Source of the DNA: Gammaproteobacteria bacterium
Lineage (GTDB): Bacteria > Pseudomonadota > Gammaproteobacteria > JAABTG01
Direction of reading: 5' to 3'
DNA length: 64,000 bases
Assembly (NCBI GenBank): GCA_017999615.1
Contig: JAGNLM010000002.1
Location: 45,189 to 109,188 of the forward strand
Shown here: positions 51,537-62,470 of the stretch, in pieces
Position numbering within the stretch: position 1 is the first letter of the stretch
Layout: each line of letters begins with the position of its first letter
Program-made: the position numbers and the translations under genes
Notes under the pieces: generated by a model
Database searches by the model: none
Told to the model about the DNA's origin: nothing
Seen by the model: only the letters and a program-made list of their open reading frames with translations

Positions 51537-52922
51537 ATGACCAGAACCGTCCGAGCCTCGGGGCTGTTCGTACTCCTCATCCTGGCCCTGGCCCTCGTGC
51601 TCCTCGTCTGGAACGGGCAGTCGCGGGTTCGGGACTACCGCGACCACCAGACGGACATGGCCACGCGCGGCGCCCGGGCCGCCGCGAGCGAGGTCGCGCT
51701 CCAGGTCGAGGAGCTGCGTCGGCGCGTGCACCTGTTCGCCGAGCAGGAGGCCGAGCTCATCGGGCAGCTGGCCGCCCACCCGGAGGACCGGGTGCGCCAC
51801 GAGCAGCTCGCGGCCCGGCTCGACCGGCACTTCTCGGACCGCCTCTCCTTCGCCGTGGTCTCGGCGGCCGGGAAGACCCTGGTCGACGACGTGGACAACC
51901 TGATCGGCGACCTCTGCGTCGTGGACATCGCCCAGTTCGCCGCGGGGGATCACCCCAACCGCGTCTACATCCACCCCCAGCCCGGGGCCTACCACTTCGA
52001 CCTGATGGCGCGGCTCGACCACCCCGGCCGAGAGAGTCAGGTCTTCTTCGTCAGCTTCCACCCCACGGTGGTCGCCCGCCTGCTGGGGAGCCACGCCCCG
52101 GACCGCCACCTGCTGCTCCTGCTGCGGGAGTCCCTCTCGGGGGTCATCGAGGTGACTGCGGAGGGGGCGCGCGACCAGATCAAGCGCGAGCCGCAGCTGA
52201 CCCCCGAGGAGATCGGGCGGGTCGCCGCGGTCGTGCCAGTGCCCGGGACCGACTGGCTGCTCGCGGATCTGCCCGACGCGGGCCTCGAGCGCCGGGCGCG
52301 GCAGGCGATCTGGCGGGAGACGGGGCTTTTCGTGGTGGCACTCACACTCGTCGCGCTCTTCATGCTGCGGTTCCTGAAGCTCTCCGAGCGCCAGCGCTTC
52401 GCCGCCGAGGACCAGCTGCGCCGCGCCCAGCACGAGCTCGAGTTGAGGGTACGGGACCGCACCCAGCGCCTCACCCACGCGAACAGCGAGCTCCAGCGCC
52501 AGATCCGGGAGCGCCGGGTGGCCGAGCGCAATCTGCGCGAGCAGGAGGGGACCCTGCGGGCCATCCTGGACTCCGCCGTCGACGCGATCGTCGTGATCGA
52601 CGACCACGCCCTCATCCGCATCTTCAACGGCGCCGCGGAGCGGATGTTCGGGTACTCGAGCGAGGAGGCGGTGGGGCAGAACGTCAACCTGCTGATGCCC
52701 TCGCCCTGGCGCGAGGAGCACGACGCCCACGTGCGCCGCTACCTGGAGACCGGCGAGCGCCGGGTCATCGGCGTCGGTCGCGAGGCGCAGGGGCTGCGCA
52801 AGGACGGCACGACGTTCCCCGCGCACATCGCGGTGAGTGAGGTCGACCTCGGCAACCGCCGGCTGTTCGCGGGGATCCTGCGCGACCTGGGCACGAGCGG
52901 CGGCCCCGGTGCTGGGAATTGA
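51537..52922 (+). CDS. Membrane sensor with extracytoplasmic domain and FixL-like PAS, no output domain
   Basis: 461 residues. Membrane helix 1 at about 8-25, a periplasmic sensor (about 28-260), helix 2 at about 262-281, a coiled coil (about 290-335) and a PAS domain (about 338-455). The PAS strongly resembles FixL: GQNVNLLMPSPWREEHD, YLETGERRVIGVGRE and RKDGTTFPAHIAV. His395 in EEHDAH sits at the FixL heme-ligand position, though many non-heme PAS domains share it. The chain ends right after the PAS, with no HisKA, HATPase or GGDEF. Stop at 52922, 101 nt before argG. Confidence 0.85.
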   Translation: MTRTVRASGLFVLLILALALVLLVWNGQSRVRDYRDHQTDMATRGARAAASEVALQVEELRRRVHLFAEQEAELIGQLAAHPEDRVRHEQLAARLDRHFSDRLSFAVVSAAGKTLVDDVDNLIGDLCVVDIAQFAAGDHPNRVYIHPQPGAYHFDLMARLDHPGRESQVFFVSFHPTVVARLLGSHAPDRHLLLLLRESLSGVIEVTAEGARDQIKREPQLTPEEIGRVAAVVPVPGTDWLLADLPDAGLERRARQAIWRETGLFVVALTLVALFMLRFLKLSERQRFAAEDQLRRAQHELELRVRDRTQRLTHANSELQRQIRERRVAERNLREQEGTLRAILDSAVDAIVVIDDHALIRIFNGAAERMFGYSSEEAVGQNVNLLMPSPWREEHDAHVRRYLETGERRVIGVGREAQGLRKDGTTFPAHIAVSEVDLGNRRLFAGILRDLGTSGGPGAGN

Positions 52923-53023
52923 CCGCAGAGGCGCTGCTGACGCGGGGGCGTGACGTGAGCCGTTCCCTGCGCCTGCGCGTCCCTGCGGCGTGACAAGACT
53001 TCGAACGCGAGGAGGAAGTGGTG

Positions 53024-54238
<1,215 letters not shown>

Positions 54239-55081
54239 CCCCGGGGCCGCGCGCCGGGCGAGGGGCCCGCACCCGGGGCCCCGGGCACGCAGGACGTAGA
54301 GCCGGGACCACAGCTTCCCCGTCACCGTCAGCTCCCCGGAGGCGGCGTCGAAGGCGACCCCGTTCGACACCGCCTCTTCCGGCAGCCGCCCCTCCCGCGC
54401 CCGCAGGGGCCCAAGGTCGATCCAGCCGAGAACGTTGCCGTCGTCCGGGTCGACCCGCAACAGCACGTCGGACCGCCAGACGTTCGCGAGGACCTCACCG
54501 CGGGCGTACTCGAGCTCGTTCAGCGCCGCGACCGGCCGCCCGCGCGCCCGGACCGTGATCCGGCCGGTCTCCTCGAGCGGGCCCGGGTCGAGGAAGCGCA
54601 GCTCCGGGCTGCCGTCGCTCATCAGCAACCGCCGGCCGTCGTGGGTGAGACCCCAGCCCTCGCCCGGGTAGCGGAAGCTTCCCAGGGGCTCTAGGGTCTT
54701 GCGGTCGTAGAGGAGGCCGGTGCCCTCGCGCCAGGTGAGCTGGTAGACCCGGTCCCCCAGCACGGTGACCCCTTCACCGAAGTACCCCCGGGCGAGCGGC
54801 CGCTCCCGCAGGGCCCGCCCGCTGGAGGGGTCGAGCAGGGAGAGGGTGGAGCGCCCGTAACGGCCCGTCCCCTCGTAGAGCAGTCCGTCCGCCAGGGCCA
54901 AGCCCTGGGTGAACGCGTCGGCGCGGTGAGGGAGGGTCCGCACGACCTCGTAGCCACAGCGCGGCAGCTCGGCCGTCACCGTCTCGAGGCCGTCGTCTCC
55001 GGCGGCGAGCGCCCCGGCGCACCCCTGGGACAGAGCCAGGGCCAGGGCCAGAGCGAGGAAGGGCCGTGCGAGCCCCTGCAC
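54239..55081 (-). CDS. Glutaminyl-peptide cyclotransferase (plant/bacterial QC type), 3' end uncertain
   Basis: The first 265 or so codons encode a QC-type five-bladed propeller protein with a signal peptide (ALALALALSQGCAGALAA): RTLPHRADAFTQGLALADG, YEGTGRYGRSTL, VYQLTWREGTGLLYD and NELEYARGEVLANVW are family blocks, and TGKLWSRLYVL is the usual C-terminus. It would form pyroglutamate at peptide N-termini in the periplasm. No stop follows; the frame stays open antisense through argG to 52739. The feature is cut at the argG stop. A one-base shift in the GC-rich run 54240-54290 would end it at TAG near 54235, so an indel or recent frameshift is likely. Start GTG 55081, no clear ribosome-binding site. 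Confidence 0.7.
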
Positions 55082-55093
55082 GGCGGAAGCGAT

Positions 55094-55291
55094 TCAGAGC
55101 GCCGGGGCGTTACCCCGGGGGTGTCTTGCGTTGCCCGCGCCCAGGTCGGGCGCCCGGAGGGAGTTGCCGATCGTGGCCGCCACCGTCCCCAGACCCACGG
55201 CGACCCAGAAGGACCAGTGGAAGTTCCAGAGCAGGATTGCAGCGAGCCCGTACATCAGCAGGGCGGTCGCCCACATCAGCTTCTCGGCCAT
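55094..55291 (-). CDS. Small two-helix membrane protein
   Basis: 65 residues with two hydrophobic helices (KLMWATALLMYGLAAILLW and FWVAVGLGTVAATIG) and a short polar tail. No family recognised. ATG 55291 is preferred over 55324 because GAGGG lies 8 nt upstream; the longer form would add 11 polar residues. It lies 12 bp before the cyclotransferase on the same strand, so the two probably share a transcript. Confidence 0.6.
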   Translation of the reverse strand: MAEKLMWATALLMYGLAAILLWNFHWSFWVAVGLGTVAATIGNSLRAPDLGAGNARHPRGNAPAL

Positions 55292-55320
55292 TTCGGCACC
55301 CTCGTCCACTCCAGGCTTAA

Positions 55321-55345
55321 GCATAAGCTAATATTCTAATTCTCG
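55321..55345 (-). promoter_or_regulatory. AT-rich promoter-like stretch upstream of the small membrane protein
   Basis: About 25 bp of mostly A/T in a GC-rich region, with TAGAAT (55333-55338, minus strand) as a 5/6 -10 match and further -10-like hexamers nearby. The -35 cannot be fixed with confidence. It would drive the small membrane protein and the cyclotransferase. Confidence 0.4.
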
Positions 55346-55386
55346 CCATGTCCAGTCCGTCGGGACCCGGCCAGGGGCCGGAGACC

Positions 55387-55428
55387 GGGTCCGAGGGGAC
55401 GGGTCCGAGGAGACGGGCTTGAGGAGAC
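55387..55428. repeat. Three tandem 14-bp repeats
   Basis: Units 55387-55400, 55401-55414 and 55415-55428 share the pattern GGG-YYY-GAGGRGAC: units 1 and 2 differ by one base, unit 3 by a few. They lie between the lysS stop and the promoter-like stretch. Replication-slippage repeat or a binding-site array. Confidence 0.65.
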
Positions 55429-55440
55429 GGGGGACGCGTG

Positions 55441-56934
<1,494 letters not shown>

Positions 56935-56950
56935 GCGGGTTTCCTTTCTC

Positions 56951-58049
56951 TCACAGGCCGGCCTTCAGGCTGGCCTCGATGAACGGGTCCAGGTCCCCGT
57001 CCAGGACGGGCTGGGGGTTGCCGGTCTCGTACCCGGTGCGCAGGTCCTTGATCCGGGACTGGTCGAGCACGTAGGAGCGGATCTGATGGCCCCAGCCGAT
57101 GTCGGATTTCGAATCCTCGAGCGCCTGCTGGGCCACCTGGCGCTTCTGCATCTCCATCTCGTAGAGCTTGGCGCGCAACTGCCTCATGGCGTGGTCCCGG
57201 TTCTGGTGCTGGGACCGCTCGCTCTGGCACTGCACCACGATGCCGCTCGGGTTGTGGGTGATGCGCACCGCGGATTCCGTGCGGTTCACGTGCTGGCCAC
57301 CGGCGCCGCTCGCCCGGTAGACGTCGACGCGCAGGTCGGCGGGGTTGATCTCGATGGCGACGTCGTCGTCGATCTCCGGGGAGACGAAGACCGCGGCGAA
57401 CGAGGTGTGCCGCCGGTTGCCCGAGTCGAAGGGGCTCTTGCGCACCAGCCGGTGGATGCCGGTCTCCGTCCGCAGCCAACCGAAGGCGTAGGGGCCCTGC
57501 ACGTGGACCGTCGCGCTCTTGATCCCGGCGACCTCGCCCGGCGACGCCTCCAGGATCGCGGCCTTGAAACCGCGCCGCTCCGCCCAGCGCAGGTACATGC
57601 GCAGGAGCATCTCGGCCCAGTCCTGGGCCTCGGTGCCGCCCGCGCCCGCCTGGACGTCGAGGAACGCGGGGTGGGAGGCCATCTCGCCGGAGAACATGCG
57701 CCGGAACTCAAGGTCGGCCACGGCGCGCTCGATGCGGTCCACGTCGGCCACGACGGCCTGCGCGGTGGCCTCGTCCTGGTCGTCCTCGGCCAGGGACAGC
57801 AGGTCACCGGCCTCCTCGAGGGCGCTCCCGAGGCGTGCGATCTCGCCGGTTACCTCTTGCAGCCGCGCCCGCTCGCGCCCGAGGTCCTGGGCCCGCTGCA
57901 CGTTGTCCCAGACGTTGGGCTGCTCGAGCTCGCGTTGGACTTCCTCCAGCCGCTCGCGCTTGCCGTCGAAGTCAAAGATACCCCCTGAGGGCTTGGACAC
58001 GGCCCTGGATGTCGCGAATGCGGGCAAAGACGGCGTTCAGCTCGAGCAT
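56951..58049 (-). CDS. prfB: Peptide chain release factor 2, with programmed +1 frameshift
   Basis: RF2 terminates at UGA and UAA. The gene is in two frames: codons 1-25 start at ATG 58049 and reach a CTT codon, then UGA (57974-57972). A +1 shift on CTT-TGA-C continues in the second frame (57973 to 56951). The joined product is 365 residues, the same as E. coli RF2. SPF (stop-codon recognition) and GGQ (GAGGQHVN, peptidyl hydrolysis) are present. Reading only the long downstream frame would give a wrong N-terminus. RF2 level is autoregulated through the frameshift. Confidence 0.96.
57971..57986 (-). promoter_or_regulatory. RF2 programmed frameshift signal
   Basis: Coding strand AGGGGG-TAT-CTT-TGA-C: an internal Shine-Dalgarno (57986-57981) three nt before the CTT slip codon and in-frame UGA followed by C. 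It is base-for-base the E. coli prfB signal. Confidence 0.95.
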
Positions 58050-58115
58050 GGCGCAGGTCCCGTTGGCGCGGCAGCCTTCACCGCGAGGGGGCAGAGGCCT
58101 GGAGGCGCGAAAGAA

Positions 58116-59849
58116 TTATTGTAACGGCTGGGCCTCCTCCACGACGAGGCGCACGTTGCGCCTTCCCTGCCACTCGTCGACCTCCAGGCGGTAGGCGAGC
58201 CGCACGGCGCCCCCCGGGGCCGGCCAGGGCTGCTCGAGGGCGTTGAAGGCCACCGCCTCCACGGTCCGCCCGGAGGGCCCGGCCCGCAGGCCGAGGCGCA
58301 GGTGCCGCTCGGCGAACACCCGGCGGGAGACGAGCTGGAACTCGCCGTCGAAGAGCGGCTCCGGGAACCCTTGCCCCCAGGGCCCCCCCTCACGCAGCGA
58401 CTCGGCGACCCCGATCGCCATCTCCTCGGGTGCGAGCGGCCCGTCGGTCCACAGCACGCCGGTGAGCCCCCCAGGGCCGGCGCGGTCCCGGACCTCCCGG
58501 TCGAAGGCCTCGGAGAACGCGGGCAGCGCGGAGGGGTCGATGGTGAGCCCCGCGGCCATCGCGTGTCCGCCGAAGCGCACCAGGAGTCCTGGGTGGCGGG
58601 TGCCGATGGCCTCCAGGGCGTCGCGCAGGTGGACCGCGGGCACCGACCGGCCCGACCCCCGCAGGTCGCCCCCGGCGACCGGCGCGAAGGCGATCACCGG
58701 ACGGTGCAACCGCTCCTTGATGCGCGAAGCCAGGATCCCGACCACACCCGGGTGCCAGTCCGGGTCGAAGAGGCAGAGGCCCGAGGGCAGCGCGCCCTGC
58801 TCCCCGATCTCCAGGCGGCGCAGGGCGCCGAGGGCCTGGGCGTGCATCTCCGCCTCCACCGCCCGGCGCTCCCCGTTCAGGGCGTCCAACTGACGGGCGA
58901 GGCGCAGGGCCTCGGCATCGTCGTCGGCCAGCAGACAGGCCACGCCGAGCGACATGTCCGCGAGCCTGCCGGCCGCGTTCAGGCGCGGGCCGAGGGAGAA
59001 TCCCAAATCCGTCGCGCCGATCCGGGCCGGGTCGCGGCCCGCGACGCGAGCGAGCGCGCGGATGCCGGGGCAACCCTGCCCGGCCCGGATCCGCGCCAGC
59101 CCCCGGGCCACCAGGACCCGGTTGTTGTAGTCGAGGGGAACCACGTCGGCGACGGTGCCGAGCGCCACGAGGTCCAGCAGGGCGGCGAGATTCGGCTCCT
59201 CGATCCCCCTGGCCGGGAACCAGCCCCGCCCCCGCAGCTCGGCGCGCAGCGCCGCCATCACGTAGAAGGCGACCCCCACGCCCGCCAGGCTCCGGCTCGG
59301 GAAGGCGTCGCCCGCACAGTTCGGGTTGACGATGGCGTCGGCCTCGGGCAGCTCCGGCCCGGGCAGATGGTGGTCGGTGACCAGGACCCGGATGCCGAGG
59401 GACCGGGCGGCGCGCACCCCCTCGAGGCTCGCGATCCCGTTGTCCACCGTCACGATCACGTCGGGCCGGCGGGCGGCGGCCGCCTCGACGACCTCGGGGG
59501 TCAGCCCGTAGCCGTAATCGAGCCGGGTCGGGACCAGGTAGTCGGCGTCGGCCGCCCCCATCGCCCGCAGCCCGCGCACCATCAGCGCCGCCCCGGTCGC
59601 CCCGTCCGCGTCGTAGTCGCCCACCACGAGCAGGCGATCCCCCGCCGCGAGCGCGTCGGCCAGGAGCCGCGCGGCCGTCCCGATGCCGCCGAGGCCCGCG
59701 AAGGGGTGCAGGCGCGCCAGGCTGTAATCCAGTTCGAGGGGACCCGAGACCTGACGGGCCGCGTAGACCCTGGCGAGAAGCGGGGAGAGCCCCGGGGGGA
59801 GTGGCGGCAGGGGGTCGGGCAGGACGCGGCGGACGATCCGTCTCGCCAT
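58116..59849 (-). CDS. recJ: Single-stranded-DNA exonuclease RecJ
   Basis: 577 residues. 5'-3' ssDNA exonuclease of recombination and mismatch repair. DHH-phosphoesterase motifs: DYDADG near residue 78 (metal site), VTVDNGI, TDHHLPG (DHH), and the DHHA1 motif GSGRS and RFGGHAMAAG. GTG 59852 and ATG 59849 are adjacent; the ATG is used. It ends 66 bp before prfB, and the prfB -10 (TACAAT, 58118-58123) overlaps its stop. Confidence 0.95.
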   Translation of the reverse strand: MARRIVRRVLPDPLPPLPPGLSPLLARVYAARQVSGPLELDYSLARLHPFAGLGGIGTAARLLADALAAGDRLLVVGDYDADGATGAALMVRGLRAMGAADADYLVPTRLDYGYGLTPEVVEAAAARRPDVIVTVDNGIASLEGVRAARSLGIRVLVTDHHLPGPELPEADAIVNPNCAGDAFPSRSLAGVGVAFYVMAALRAELRGRGWFPARGIEEPNLAALLDLVALGTVADVVPLDYNNRVLVARGLARIRAGQGCPGIRALARVAGRDPARIGATDLGFSLGPRLNAAGRLADMSLGVACLLADDDAEALRLARQLDALNGERRAVEAEMHAQALGALRRLEIGEQGALPSGLCLFDPDWHPGVVGILASRIKERLHRPVIAFAPVAGGDLRGSGRSVPAVHLRDALEAIGTRHPGLLVRFGGHAMAAGLTIDPSALPAFSEAFDREVRDRAGPGGLTGVLWTDGPLAPEEMAIGVAESLREGGPWGQGFPEPLFDGEFQLVSRRVFAERHLRLGLRAGPSGRTVEAVAFNALEQPWPAPGGAVRLAYRLEVDEWQGRRNVRLVVEEAQPLQ

Positions 59850-59907
59850 CACGTCCGTCCCTGTCCCTGTCCCCGTCCGCGCGCAGGCGCCCTTCGCCCC
59901 GCGGCCC

Positions 59908-61221
59908 TCACGCGTCCAGCCGCTCGACCCTGATGCGGACGACCTTTCCGGCGACGCCGTCGAGCGCCTCGATGCGGGTGATGGCCTCGTTCATGCGGCC
60001 CTCCGTCACCCGGTGGGTCAGCATGATGAGGGGCACGTGCTCGACCCCAGGGACGGGCTCCTTCTGCATCAGCGCCTCGATGCTGATCCCCCGGTCACCG
60101 AGGATGCGGGCCACCTCGGCCAGCACTCCGGGCCGATCGGCCGCCGCGATGCGCAGGTAGTAGGCCGTTTCGACGGCCTCCATGGGCAGGATCGGCAGGT
60201 CGGTGAGGGCGTCGGCCTGGAAGGCGAGATGGGGCACGCGGTTCTCCGGGTCGGTGGTGAGCGCCCGGGTCACGTCCACCAGGTCGGCGATGACCGCCGA
60301 GGCGGTCGGCTCGGCGCCCGCGCCGGCTCCGTAGTAGAGCGTGGCGCCGACCGCATCGCCCTTCACGAGGACCGCGTTCATGACCCCGTCCACGTTCGCG
60401 ATCAAGCGGCGCTCGGGGATGAGCGTCGGGTGCACCCGCAGCTCGATGCCCTTCGCGGTGCGCCGGGCCATGCCGAGCAGCTTGATGCGATAGCCGAGCT
60501 CCTCCGCGTAGGCCACGTCCTCCCGGGCGATGCGGCTGATGCCCTCCACGTACGCCTTGTCGAACTGCAGCGGGACGCCGAAGGCGATGGCCGCCAGGAT
60601 GGTCAGCTTGTGGGCCGCGTCCACCCCTTCCACGTCGAACGTGGGGTCGGCCTCGGCGTACCCGAGCCGCTGCGCCTCCGCCAGCACGTCCGCGAACTCC
60701 CGGCCGCGGTCGCGCATCTCGGTGAGGATGAAGTTGCTGGTGCCGTTGATGATCCCGGCGACCCACTCGATCCGGTTGGCGGCGAGCCCCTCGCGGATGG
60801 CCTTGATGATCGGGATACCGCCCGCCACCGCCGCCTCGAACGCCACCATCACCCTCCGCTCCCGCGCCGCGGCGAAGATCTCGTTGCCGTGCAGGGCAAT
60901 CAGGGCTTTGTTCGCGGTCACCACGTGCTTGCCGTGGGCGATGGCGTCGAGGATGAGCGTGCGAGCCGGCTCGTAGCCGCCGAAGAGCTCCACGACGATG
61001 TCGACCTCGGGGTCTCTCACCACCGCGGCCGGGTCGGCGCTCAACCTCGCCTCGCTCAGCCCGAGCTCCCGGGCCCGGTCCAGGTTCGCCGCGGCCGCGT
61101 GCCCGATCTCGATCCCGCGCCCCGCCCGGCGGGCGATCTCGTCGGCGTTGCGCCCCAGCACCACGACCGTGCCGCCGCCGACCGTGCCGAGGCCGAGCAG
61201 CCCCACGCACACGGGCTTCAC
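59908..61221 (-). CDS. hom: Homoserine dehydrogenase
   Basis: 437 residues. NAD(P)H reduction of aspartate semialdehyde to homoserine for threonine and methionine. Rossmann loop GLLGLGTVGGG near residue 7, catalytic-domain motifs VTANKALIA, GIINGTSNFILTEM and AEADPTFDVEG, and a C-terminal ACT domain (about 355-430) for threonine feedback. Not fused to aspartokinase. GTG start 61221; first gene of hom-recJ-prfB-lysS. Confidence 0.96.
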   Translation of the reverse strand: MKPVCVGLLGLGTVGGGTVVVLGRNADEIARRAGRGIEIGHAAAANLDRARELGLSEARLSADPAAVVRDPEVDIVVELFGGYEPARTLILDAIAHGKHVVTANKALIALHGNEIFAAARERRVMVAFEAAVAGGIPIIKAIREGLAANRIEWVAGIINGTSNFILTEMRDRGREFADVLAEAQRLGYAEADPTFDVEGVDAAHKLTILAAIAFGVPLQFDKAYVEGISRIAREDVAYAEELGYRIKLLGMARRTAKGIELRVHPTLIPERRLIANVDGVMNAVLVKGDAVGATLYYGAGAGAEPTASAVIADLVDVTRALTTDPENRVPHLAFQADALTDLPILPMEAVETAYYLRIAAADRPGVLAEVARILGDRGISIEALMQKEPVPGVEHVPLIMLTHRVTEGRMNEAITRIEALDGVAGKVVRIRVERLDA

Positions 61222-61437
61222 GGCGCCACCCCCGGCATCCCGCGGCCCGGGGCGGCCGGCGCCTCCCGGCGGGCCTCCCGAGGCGACGTCCGTCCGGTCC
61301 CACGCAGCACCTGGCGCGTGGGGTACTCGTTCTCTCTCAGGGCGAAGCGCACGTAAGCGTCCCCATGCTCGACGAAGAAGGCCCGGGGGCAGTACGGCGA
61401 GCCCCGCCCCGGGGCAGCGGTGTGCTGGTCAATTCCC

Positions 61438-61459
61438 GCGGGCCCGGTGCCGGGCCCGC
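61438..61459. repeat. 22-bp palindrome in the hom-nitrilase divergent region
   Basis: Arms GCGGGCCCGG (61438-61447) and CCGGGCCCGC (61450-61459) are perfect, with a TG centre. No T-run follows on either strand. The region 61222-61521 (300 bp) otherwise holds no gene; the palindrome may be an operator or hairpin of either divergent gene. Confidence 0.5.
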
Positions 61460-61521
61460 CCGCACCTTAACGAAGCCCCGTCGGAAGTGTCAAATCGCGG
61501 AACGGCTGGTATTCTGCGGCC

Positions 61522-62343
61522 ATGACATGGGTCGCCGCCGTTCAGATGGCCTCGGGCCCCAACGTCTCCGCCAATCTGGGTGAAGCCGAACGGTTGATCG
61601 CCCAGGCGGTGGACGGTGGGGCGAAGCTCGTCGTCCTGCCCGAGAACTTCGCCCACATGAGCACGGGCGACGGAGACTGGCGCGCCGTGCGGGAGACCGA
61701 CGGCAGGGGCCGTATCCAGGATTTCCTCGCCGCCCAGGCCGCGCGCCACGGGGTCTGGCTCGTGGGGGGGACCATCCCCCTCGAGTCCCCGAAGACGGAC
61801 CGCTACCGCGCGGCGTGCCTCGTCTACGACGACTCCGGCGAGCGGGTTGCGCGCTACGACAAGCTGCACCTCTTCGACGTCACGGTGAAGGCCGCCGTGG
61901 AAGAGCGTTACGCCGAATCGAGCACCATCGACCCGGGCAGCCAGCCGGTCGTCATCGACAGCCCCTTCGGCAGGATCGGACTGGCGGTGTGCTACGACCT
62001 GCGGTTCCCGGAGCTGTTCCGCTGCATGCTGGACCAGGGCATGGAGGTGATCACCCTGCCCTCCGCCTTCACCGCGGTCACGGGCCGCGCCCACTGGGAG
62101 GTCCTGGTACGCGCCCGCGCGGTGGAGAACCTCTCCTACGTCATCGCGGCCGGCCAGGGCGGCTTCCACGTGGGGGGCCGCGAGACCTTCGGCAACAGCA
62201 CGATCGTCGACCCCTGGGGCGCGATCCTCGGCCAGCTCTCCCGGGGCCCCGGCGTCATCGGCGCGGACATCGACCTGGAGCGGGTGGCGAACATCCGCAA
62301 GACCTTCCCCGCGACTGAGCACCGCCGGCTGCACTGCGGCTGA
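61522..62343 (+). CDS. Carbon-nitrogen hydrolase (Nit1/deaminated-glutathione amidase-like)
   Basis: 273 residues. The nitrilase-family triad is present: Glu41 in LPENF, Lys114 in YDKLHLFD and Cys157 in CYDLRFPE. Length and FDVTV and GGRETFGNST blocks favour the Nit1/YbeM branch, which repairs deaminated glutathione, over true nitrilases. ATG 61522 has no ribosome-binding site; a -10-like TATTCT (61510-61515) lies only 6 nt upstream, so the message may be leaderless. Confidence 0.9.
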   Translation: MTWVAAVQMASGPNVSANLGEAERLIAQAVDGGAKLVVLPENFAHMSTGDGDWRAVRETDGRGRIQDFLAAQAARHGVWLVGGTIPLESPKTDRYRAACLVYDDSGERVARYDKLHLFDVTVKAAVEERYAESSTIDPGSQPVVIDSPFGRIGLAVCYDLRFPELFRCMLDQGMEVITLPSAFTAVTGRAHWEVLVRARAVENLSYVIAAGQGGFHVGGRETFGNSTIVDPWGAILGQLSRGPGVIGADIDLERVANIRKTFPATEHRRLHCG

Positions 62344-62436
62344 CCCGCACGGCGGCTGACGCCGGGCGGGGCCGCCTGCGGGGCCGCGGCGGGGTGCGCC
62401 CGCCCCGCCCCCTGCCGGTCGCCGCTGCCCGGGGAC

Positions 62437-62451
62437 GGGGCCCGGGGCCCC
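62437..62451. terminator. GC hairpin between convergent nitrilase and leuC
   Basis: GGGGCC/GGCCCC with a 3-nt loop, between two converging stop codons. No U-tract follows on either strand, so intrinsic termination is doubtful. Confidence 0.25.
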
Positions 62452-62470
62452 TTCCCGACAGGCACGGGTC

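Noticed and set aside
49632..52826. 1064-codon minus-strand frame antisense to the M20, EamA and PAS genes
   Set aside because: No recognisable domain; Arg/Gly/Glu-rich translation typical of antisense frames here.
61222..61521. Short gene between hom and the nitrilase gene
   Set aside because: No start with ribosome-binding site and no recognisable protein; only the palindrome stands out.
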